This document shows positions 1 to 5,466 of a DNA stretch of 5,466 bases, one piece after another. The DNA comes from an uncultured Veillonellaceae bacterium. Its GTDB lineage: Bacteria; Bacillota; Negativicutes; Veillonellales; Negativicoccaceae. The notes below the pieces were generated by a model. It made no database searches. It worked only from the letters and a program-made list of their open reading frames with translations, and was not told the DNA's origin. The DNA lies in assembly GCA_902488965.1 (NCBI GenBank), contig CABTYA010000066.1, positions 1 through 5,466 of the forward strand, given 5' to 3'. Every line of letters starts with the position of its first letter. The first letter of the stretch is position 1. The translations under genes and the position numbers were made by a program.

Positions 1-467
1 TCGAGCAGCAGCAGATCCGGCGCGGTCACCAACGCGCGCGCGATTCCGACCCGCTGACATTGCCCGCCCGAAAGCTCCCCCGGTAATGCATCGGCGAGTG
101 CCGCCAGCCCTGTCTGCACGAGCCGCTCGTCCACCCGTGCGCTCCGCTCTGCCGCCGAATAGGGGCTTTGCTCCAACGCCAGCGCGACATTTTCCCGTAC
201 CGTCAGCCACGGAAACAGCCCCGCATCCTGAAAGACCATCGCCGTCCGCGGGCAGCGCGACATTCCTTGCCAGACCAATCGTCCCCGTGTCGGGGCAAGC
301 AGTCCCGCCGCCAGTCGCAGCAACGTCGACTTGCCGCAGCCCGACGGGCCGACCAATGCGACAAACTCCCCGGCCTCAATCGACCCCGTCACGCCGTCCA
401 AGGCGACGACATCGCTCCCGCCGCGACGATAGGTATAGCCGGCATCGATAATCTGAAACACGCTCAT
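1..467 (-). CDS. ABC importer ATP-binding protein, nitrate/sulfonate/taurine class (partial, C-terminus off the window)
   Basis: This is the N-terminal 155 residues of an ABC ATPase; the frame is open to the left edge. It would sit on the cytoplasmic face of an importer and drive uptake by ATP hydrolysis. Visible motifs are Walker A GPSGCGKST at residues 40-48, a Q-loop VFQDAGLFPWLTVRENV at 78-94, signature LSGGQCQR at 132-139 followed by VGIARAL, and the start of Walker B (DLLLL, 151-155), cut before its catalytic glutamate. The Q-loop with LFPWLTVRENV is typical of the SsuB/TauB/NrtD group, so sulfonate, taurine, nitrate or a related small solute is plausible, but the substrate cannot be read from this subunit. 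The ATG at 465-467 overlaps the TGA of the upstream HTH gene (ATGA) and has no strong Shine-Dalgarno, which suggests translational coupling. The signature has Cys137 where Arg is common. Permease and binding-protein genes, if present, would lie beyond position 1. Confidence 0.93.
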   Translation of the reverse strand, partial: MSVFQIIDAGYTYRRGGSDVVALDGVTGSIEAGEFVALVGPSGCGKSTLLRLAAGLLAPTRGRLVWQGMSRCPRTAMVFQDAGLFPWLTVRENVALALEQSPYSAAERSARVDERLVQTGLAALADALPGELSGGQCQRVGIARALVTAPDLLLL

Positions 468-718
468 TCCGGTTCGCCGAACAATGCGGTTTGGACGTAG
501 CGGGTTTCCGTCGGTGGTGCGCCGCACACTCGCTGCATCGCCGACGCCGTCACCAAAATCGTCCCCGCGGATTTGCGTGCCTCGCCCGCGCCTAACCGCG
601 GAGCGACCCACGTACCGTCCGCCCGTCGATAGCCGCTGATATAGTGCCGCAGCGTCGACGGCGGTATCCGCCACCGCTCGGACGCTTCGACCAGCGTCAG
701 CACTTCGTCAATGACCAC
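464..718 (-). CDS. Small helix-turn-helix domain protein, 84 residues
   Basis: A short protein with one predicted DNA-binding HTH. The N-terminal half, LTLVEASERWRIPPSTLRHYI (residues 7-27), has the pattern of a two-helix HTH: an EAS.RW helix, a turn at IPP, and an STLRHYI recognition helix. The segment RKSAGTILVTASAM (48-61) matches the RKSGGTWLIT-like tail seen in small Bacillota HTH proteins of the HTH_59 type (recalled from family knowledge, not searched). Residues 28-47 look like an inserted loop. The GTG start at 716-718 is chosen because a GGGAGGG ribosome site lies 6 bases upstream; the ATG two bases upstream is in another frame and stops after seven codons. It lies 40 bases after addA and overlaps the ABC ATPase gene by ATGA. 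A role as local regulator of the ABC operon is inference; no sensor domain is visible. Confidence 0.8.
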   Translation of the reverse strand: MVIDEVLTLVEASERWRIPPSTLRHYISGYRRADGTWVAPRLGAGEARKSAGTILVTASAMQRVCGAPPTETRYVQTALFGEPE

Positions 719-724
719 ATTGCT

Positions 725-731
725 CCCTCCC
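725..731 (-). promoter_or_regulatory. Ribosome binding site of the HTH gene
   Basis: The minus strand reads GGGAGGG, six bases before the GTG at 716-718. This strong site at normal spacing decides the GTG start over the out-of-frame ATG at 718-720. Confidence 0.75.
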
Positions 732-745
732 GTCTGATTATGCTC

Positions 746-754
746 ATTATATCA
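746..754 (-). promoter_or_regulatory. Candidate extended -10 promoter for the HTH-ABC genes
   Basis: The minus strand reads TGATATAAT, a perfect TATAAT with the TG-n extension of extended -10 promoters. It lies in the 40-base gap just after the addA stop. The base positions 17 bases upstream read AACGGC, so there is no recognisable -35, which extended -10 promoters can tolerate. Transcription would begin near 739 and give a leader of about 20 bases containing the GGGAGGG site. An AT-rich hexamer of this quality is unlikely by chance in such GC-rich DNA, but function is inferred only. Confidence 0.5.
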
Positions 755-769
755 CGGCCTACCAGGCCG
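755..769. repeat. Short perfect inverted repeat over the addA stop codon
   Basis: CGGCCT-ACC-AGGCCG: six-base perfect arms around a three-base centre. It covers the last codons and the TAG of addA and directly abuts the extended -10 element, occupying the -35/spacer zone. No T-run follows on either strand, so it is not a convincing intrinsic terminator. It could be an operator, a small hairpin at the end of the addBA message, or chance. Confidence 0.4.
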
Positions 770-3700
770 CCGTTTCACCCAACCGGTACGAATACAGCAC
801 GCAGGCTTTGACCCTGCGCCCCCAAATCCGTTCCGCCGCCGTCCGATACAGATCCAGCTGGGCACGGTAACGCGTCTGCAACTCCTGTACCGCCGTCACG
901 CGGTCGGTCTTGTAGTCGACAATGACGAGTTCCCCGTCTTCCCTAAAGACACAGTCCATGACCCCCTGCAGGAAAATCCGCTCCGTCGCCGTTGTCTGTC
1001 CGAGCAGCTCGCAAGCCGGCACCAACAGTCCGAAGGGGCATTCAAAGCGCGCCCACTCCGCCGCCGACAGGCGCGTATACAGCGGGCTGCGCAGCCAGGT
1101 CTCAAGATCGCGTAGGGAAAGGCGCGACCGCTCGTCCGCAGTGAGAATGCCTTGTGCTTCCCACGCGTCCAACCGCTCAGGCAAGGTATCCGCCGTTACC
1201 CGTTCCCGCCCGATTTGTTCCAAGACCCGATGCACCAGCGTCCCGTAATCCGTCCCGCCGGTCGTCGCGACGGGCGCGTCGATGAAATTCGGAATGCGCC
1301 ATTCCTGCGGCAATACCGCCGTCTCGCCGTCCGTTTCCTCCGCTGCGGAAGGTGCCGTCGCAACCAGCCGCACGGCGGCGGCATCGTCCGCAGTCGCTGC
1401 CGTCCGCTCATCGGCTCCGCGCAACGGATAAATCAGCGGCGGCGTATCGATTCCGCCTGTGATCCGTCGCTGCAGCTCCGTGACGGTCATTTTCGCCGGC
1501 AACGTCGTCGCTTCCGGTGCGGCGTACGTCCATTCGAGCCGCGTGACCGCCGCCGCCGCGAGCGCCGTCCCCGTCGGCCGCCCTTCCCGCACGGCGTCCC
1601 GACGCGCATCCGGAGCGTCGGGTATCACCTCCTCGGTCTCGCCGACCGGCACCGTACGCACGTCCCATATGTCGGGATTGCCCCCCTGTCGTGCCAATGC
1701 CGCTGCCAGCCAATCCCAATAGCAGGTCGCCTGCGCCGGCAGCGTCGGCTCGGGCGCGGCGTCGGGTTCGTCGGCATAACGGTAGAGATACAGACGATCG
1801 CGCGCCCGCGTCATGGCCACATACAAAAGCCGCTGCTCTTCGGCGAGATTTTCCTGCGCCAAACGTGCTTTGATGGATCGATAGATTACCGTCGGATACG
1901 TGAGCCGCAACGATTCGTCAAAATACGCAATTCCCGCGCCGAGGTCGCGGTGCAGCAATAATACCCCCTGCAAGTCCTTCCGATTGAAATCCCGCTGCAA
2001 TTCCGCCACGAATACCACCGGAAATTCAAGTCCCTTGCTCTTGTGAATGGTCATGATCCGGACGGCATCTTCCCCTTCGCCGATGACCGACGGCGTTGAC
2101 AGGTCCTGCGCATCACGCTGCAAACGGGCGAGATAGCGGATAAAGCGCGGCAAACCGCCGCCCGTACCTTCGTCAAACTCGGCGGCCCGACGGTACAGCG
2201 CCTCCAAATTGGCCCGACGGACATCGCCCTCCGCAAGCCCGCCGACATAGAACAAATAGCCCGTATCTTCGTAAATCCACCGAATCAGCGGTGCGACACC
2301 TTCCGTCCGTGCCGCGGCGCGCCACGCGTCGAAATGCGCCAGCAATTCCCGCGTCCGGCGTATCGTCGCCTCGCGTAACTCGGGTATCTCCGCGGTATCC
2401 AGCACCTCCCGCAGCGAAAGTGTTGGCGACTGCCGCCGCGCCACGGCCAAGCCCGCCAGCTCGTCTTCGCTCCATCCGCCCAGCGGAGACCGCAGGACCG
2501 CCATGACCTCGGTCAAATATTGGGAATTATCGATAACTGTCAGCAGCGACACCATCAGCGCGACTTCCGTCGCGGCAAAATACCCGCCCGCCTGCTCGGC
2601 AAATACGGGAATCCCCGCCGCCCGCAACGCGTCAACGTAAATTGGTGCCCGTGCCTGTACCGACCGCAGCAAAATGACGATGTCGCGCCACTCCAGCGGT
2701 TTCTGCGTGCCGTCCTTGCGGGCGACGGTCGCGCCGCGCCGCCGCAAATCGGCAATCTCCGCGGCGATGGCTTGCGCCTGTGCCTGCGCCGCCTCTTCGG
2801 ACGTCGCGCTCTCCGTGGCGGGATTCGTCACCGTCCGCACGGCAACGGGGCCGCCCGCCCAAGAAAGCGGCACGTCCTCGATCGTACGCCCCGCATACAA
2901 CGCCTCGTCGTCCCCGTAGTCGAGTTCCGCCAGCGGCCGCCGCATGACCGTGCGGAATACATCATTGACCGCCGTCAAAATCCTCGCATCGCTGCGGAAG
3001 TTACGATTCAGCAAAATCCGCCGGCACGGGGCATCATCGGCATCACGGTACGTCCCGTACTTTTCCAAAAAAATTCCCGGATCCGCCAGACGAAAACGAT
3101 AAATGCTCTGCTTGACATCGCCCACCATAAAGCGGTTATCCGCCCGCGATACCAGGGAGGCAATCAATTCCTGTACCGCATTGGTATCCTGGTACTCGTC
3201 CACCATGACCTCGGCGTATTGCGCGGCAATCTCGGCCGCAATCTCGGACGGCTGCGGCCGCTCGGGAGTGCTGTCGGGCGCTAAAAGGAGCGACAGACAC
3301 AGATGCTCCAAGTCGGAAAAATCGATGATTCGTTCTTTTCGTTTCACGGCGGCAAACCGCTCCGCAAACGCCGTTGTCAGTGCCGTCAGCGCTTCCATCC
3401 GCGGGCGCGTGGCGACAAGCTCTTCGCCCCAGCGGGCGGGATCTCCCCGGAACAGTTCCGCGACCGCCTTTTCCACGGCCGTTTTCACCGCATCGCGGAT
3501 ATCTTTCGCCTTATTTTTAGTTTCCGCCGCCGCGCCGGTCAGGCGTTTGCCCGGCCAACGGACAAACTGAAGCGTACCGGCCGCCTGATACGCCGCCGTC
3601 CAGTCCGGTGCCGCCGCCAGCTCCGCAATACGTTCCAGATCCGCCGTCAGGACATCGCGCCACGGTGCGAGCGTCTCCTCCGCACACAGCTGCGCCGCCC

Positions 3701-4379
3701 GCGCCAAACGTCGGGAGGCAACCTCCAGCGACTCCTGCCACGAGCGCCACAAGGGGGCCGTCACCGCCGCCAGCCGCGCACCGTCATCGGTATAAGCCTG
3801 CGGCAGTTGTGCCAGCCACGCCTGCGGAAACGGCAGTGAGCGGCTGTAATCGTACAGCGACAACACCGCCTCCCGCAGCAAATCGTCACTCTGCTTGCGC
3901 CGCATCGACTCGGCCAAGGCAAAAAAGCGCTCGTCGCCGCTCGCATACGCCGCCGCCAACGTCTCGTCAAGCACCTCCGCCCGCGCCAGCGCCAATTCAC
4001 TGTCCGACCCTTGGCGATACCCCGCATCCAAATCCAAGCGGTAGAAATACTGACGAATCACCGTCTGACAAAAGGAATGGATCGTGGAAATCTGCGCCGA
4101 GCCCAATAATGCCAACTGCCGTTCCAAATACGGCGAGGGCTGCGCCGCTTGGGCCGCCGCGAGCGCCGTACCGATCCGCAGGCGCATTTCCTGCGCCGCG
4201 GCCCGCGTGAATGTCATCACCAAAATATCCGTAATCGTCGCCGGATCCTTCGGATCAAGTACGCGGCGGATAATGCGCTCGACCAGCACTGCGGTTTTGC
4301 CGGAGCCGGCCGCCGCCGCCAGCAGCAAATTCCCTCCGCGCGCCGTGATGGCTTCTTCCTGTGCCCGGGTCCAACTCAT
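759..4379 (-). CDS. addA: AddA, helicase-nuclease subunit A of the AddAB double-strand-break resection complex
   Basis: AddA (1206 residues; B. subtilis AddA is about 1230) unwinds DNA 3' to 5' from double-strand ends and, with AddB, degrades the strands until Chi, then feeds RecA. Helicase motifs are complete: Q-motif WTRAQ (3-7), Walker A AAAAGSGKT (21-29), Ia TFTRAAAQEM (56-65), ISTIHSFC, IDFSDLEH (352-359), Walker B DEYQD (394-398), motif III GDVKQSIYRFR (420-430), motif IV LNRNFRS (457-463), motif V TIHKSKGLEFP (777-787) and motif VI YVAMTRARDR (853-862). After an Ala/acid-rich linker (about 985-1027) comes the RecB-type nuclease: His1050 in GTLVHRVLE, Asp1142 in GVMD, and Asp1155/Lys1157 in VDYKTD, then the RAQLDLY helix. 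All catalytic residues are present, so it should be active. The ATG overlaps the addB TGA (ATGA) and has a strong ribosome site inside addB. It ends in TAG at 759-761. Confidence 0.98.
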   Translation of the reverse strand: MSWTRAQEEAITARGGNLLLAAAAGSGKTAVLVERIIRRVLDPKDPATITDILVMTFTRAAAQEMRLRIGTALAAAQAAQPSPYLERQLALLGSAQISTIHSFCQTVIRQYFYRLDLDAGYRQGSDSELALARAEVLDETLAAAYASGDERFFALAESMRRKQSDDLLREAVLSLYDYSRSLPFPQAWLAQLPQAYTDDGARLAAVTAPLWRSWQESLEVASRRLARAAQLCAEETLAPWRDVLTADLERIAELAAAPDWTAAYQAAGTLQFVRWPGKRLTGAAAETKNKAKDIRDAVKTAVEKAVAELFRGDPARWGEELVATRPRMEALTALTTAFAERFAAVKRKERIIDFSDLEHLCLSLLLAPDSTPERPQPSEIAAEIAAQYAEVMVDEYQDTNAVQELIASLVSRADNRFMVGDVKQSIYRFRLADPGIFLEKYGTYRDADDAPCRRILLNRNFRSDARILTAVNDVFRTVMRRPLAELDYGDDEALYAGRTIEDVPLSWAGGPVAVRTVTNPATESATSEEAAQAQAQAIAAEIADLRRRGATVARKDGTQKPLEWRDIVILLRSVQARAPIYVDALRAAGIPVFAEQAGGYFAATEVALMVSLLTVIDNSQYLTEVMAVLRSPLGGWSEDELAGLAVARRQSPTLSLREVLDTAEIPELREATIRRTRELLAHFDAWRAAARTEGVAPLIRWIYEDTGYLFYVGGLAEGDVRRANLEALYRRAAEFDEGTGGGLPRFIRYLARLQRDAQDLSTPSVIGEGEDAVRIMTIHKSKGLEFPVVFVAELQRDFNRKDLQGVLLLHRDLGAGIAYFDESLRLTYPTVIYRSIKARLAQENLAEEQRLLYVAMTRARDRLYLYRYADEPDAAPEPTLPAQATCYWDWLAAALARQGGNPDIWDVRTVPVGETEEVIPDAPDARRDAVREGRPTGTALAAAAVTRLEWTYAAPEATTLPAKMTVTELQRRITGGIDTPPLIYPLRGADERTAATADDAAAVRLVATAPSAAEETDGETAVLPQEWRIPNFIDAPVATTGGTDYGTLVHRVLEQIGRERVTADTLPERLDAWEAQGILTADERSRLSLRDLETWLRSPLYTRLSAAEWARFECPFGLLVPACELLGQTTATERIFLQGVMDCVFREDGELVIVDYKTDRVTAVQELQTRYRAQLDLYRTAAERIWGRRVKACVLYSYRLGETAAW

Positions 4380-5466
4380 GACAACTCTCCTTCCGTCCGT
4401 TTACGCATCTTCGCCAGCGCCTCTTGGTCATCCAAGCCCGTCAGCTCGCGATAGGCATTGCCCGTCGTGGTGTCAAACGCACACAGCCGCCGATACGGGC
4501 AATACTCGCAGGCCGTATCCTGTCCGCGGCGATACGGGGTAATCGCCACATCCCCCGCCAAAATCCGTTCCACCATGTCGGGGAGCAGCCGCGCGACATA
4601 TTCCACCATCAGCCGCAACGTCGCCGGCGTCGCGACCGTATCGTCCTTGCGGAACGAACCGTCTTGATTGACCCGCAGCGCCAAAAACGACCACGGTGTC
4701 CCCAGTCGGTCGTCGACCTGCGCAAGTACGTCGCGATCCGCCAGGAACAACCCCCGTGAGCGTAACTCTTTAGCGATTTTCAGCCGAACCTCCTGCGCAT
4801 CTTGCGGCGCCCCTGCCAAATCCGCCCGTTCGTCATGCACATAGACATACATAATCCCCGCCGGCAATGCGTCCGGCTCCGCCGTCAGCGTCACATACAG
4901 GTAGGTCGCCAGTTGCAGCCGCAACCCGTAATAAATGTCGCCGATCGTCGTTTGGGGATTGCCCGTCTTATAGTCGATGACCAGGTAATATTCCTGCCCC
5001 GTATCCGGGTCGCGGTATCGATCCAGACGGTCGATGACCCCGCGCAGGAAAAATTCCGTTTCTTCGACCCGCCCCGCCCGCAGTTGAAATTCTTTTTCCA
5101 CTGCGACCGTATCAAATTGACCGTGTTCCGACCATGTGCTGAGCCGCGTCAACGTATCGGCAAACATTCGGTCGAGGACCGTCCGCATGTAGCCGTAAAA
5201 GGGATCCTGCGCGAAGGTATCCTGTCCCACACGCGGTGCGATTGTCTCCGCGATCTCCGTCGCCAGCGCCTGCCGCTCCTCCGCATCGACATCGCGCCAC
5301 TGGCGTCCGCTGCTCAGCAGCCGCTCGCCGAACACCTGCAGCCCCGCATGCAAATACTGTCCGTAATCCGCCGCAGTCAGCCCGTCTTCGGCGGGCGGGC
5401 CAAGCCGGAGGCCGTACTGCGCAAAAAAACGGAACGGGCAAGCCGCCTATGGCTCAAAAGAAGTCA
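4376..5466 (-). CDS. addB: AddB, helicase-like/nuclease subunit B of AddAB (C-terminal part; frame carries an in-frame TAG)
   Basis: This is the C-terminal third of AddB; the N-terminal helicase-like domains lie beyond the right edge. Counting from the codon after the TAG at 5447-5449, the frame runs 356 residues. It opens with ACPFRFFAQYGLRL (Cys3), the first iron-sulfur ligand. The nuclease core follows, with GVIDRLD (Asp139), VIDYKTG (Asp158/Lys160) and LQLATYLY. The remaining cluster cysteines are CEYCPYRRLC at 313, 316 and 322, a CX2CX5C pattern. The gap between first and second cysteine, 310 residues, is close to that in B. subtilis AddB. This is the nuclease that cuts the 5' strand. 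The TTG at 5351-5353 is not a credible start, since it would lose Cys3 and has no ribosome site. The gene overlaps addA by ATGA. The five codons before the TAG (TSFEP) fit the family, so the frame is probably one gene with a nonsense change or base error. Confidence 0.93.
4387..4394 (-). promoter_or_regulatory. Ribosome binding site of addA, inside the addB 3' end
   Basis: The minus strand reads GGAAGGAG, seven bases before the addA ATG at 4377-4379. It is a strong site embedded in the last codons of addB. Together with the ATGA overlap it supports coupled, near-equal synthesis of AddB and AddA. Confidence 0.8.
5447..5449 (-). other. addB: In-frame TAG codon interrupting addB
   Basis: On the minus strand the codons read act-tct-ttt-gag-cca-TAG-gcg-gct-tgc-ccg, that is TSFEP-stop-AACP. 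AddB proteins normally have an aromatic residue, usually Tyr, a few residues before the CPF cysteine motif (pattern T-x-hE-x-Y-x-x-CPF). A single base change at 5447 (plus-strand C to A or G) would restore Tyr. No other decay is visible downstream. It lies within 20 bases of the window end, where base error or a chimeric join is possible. Confidence 0.7.

Noticed and set aside
86..500. Two overlapping plus-strand open frames opposite the ABC ATPase gene
   Set aside because: Both are low-complexity Arg/Pro/Ser-rich translations. The minus strand encodes a clear ABC ATPase with all motifs in order.
718..720. ATG as start of the HTH gene
   Set aside because: It is in a different frame from the HTH coding sequence and reaches a stop after seven codons; the GTG at 716-718 is in frame.
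755..769. Inverted repeat as an intrinsic terminator for addBA
   Set aside because: The arms are only six bases with a three-base loop and there is no following T-tract; the minus strand continues TGATATAATGAG.
1152..1961. Long plus-strand open frame of 269 codons opposite addA
   Set aside because: The product is Arg/Pro-rich with no recognisable motif and lies wholly antisense to well-conserved AddA sequence; such frames are expected in GC-rich DNA.
2520..3284. Long plus-strand open frame of 254 codons opposite the AddA helicase motifs
   Set aside because: It is the antisense of conserved helicase sequence (motifs II to IV), has Arg-rich composition, and shows no domain or convincing ribosome site.
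759..5466. Possible Chi-like pentamers (AGCGG type) within addBA
   Set aside because: A five-base motif occurs many times by chance in DNA this GC-rich, and the Chi sequence of this organism is unknown.
1..5466. CRISPR arrays, tRNA or rRNA genes, insertion sequences, attachment sites
   Set aside because: No repeated spacer-like units, cloverleaf, transposase frame or terminal repeats were seen; nearly every base is within four minus-strand genes.

Overview
The window is a GC-rich bacterial segment (roughly 60% G+C by eye) with all genes on the minus strand and almost no intergenic space. Read in the direction of transcription, from high to low coordinates, it holds the 3' part of addB, complete addA, a small helix-turn-helix protein gene, and the 5' part of an ABC transporter ATPase gene that runs off the left edge. 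The AddAB pair, with the four-cysteine iron-sulfur form of AddB, points to Bacillota. The high GC suggests a GC-rich lineage such as Negativicutes, but that placement is an inference and I cannot name a genus.

Right part (about 4376-5466): the AddB C-terminal region, with the RecB-family nuclease core and all four expected cluster cysteines. The frame is interrupted by one TAG codon at 5447-5449, where a conserved tyrosine is expected just before the first cluster cysteine. Middle (759-4379): AddA, 1206 residues, with every UvrD/Rep helicase motif and an intact C-terminal nuclease. addB and addA overlap by ATGA. Together they form the helicase-nuclease that resects double-strand ends for RecA.

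Left part: a 40-base gap (719-758) carries an extended -10 promoter-like element next to a short perfect inverted repeat, then a good ribosome binding site and a GTG start for an 84-residue HTH protein. That gene overlaps the ABC ATPase gene by ATGA, so the two are probably translated together. The ATPase resembles the nitrate/sulfonate/taurine importer class. Its Walker B motif is cut by the window edge.

I do not see a new defence, mobile or catalytic system here. The points most worth checking are the amber codon in addB, and the possible internal promoter with a palindrome upstream of the HTH-ABC pair.
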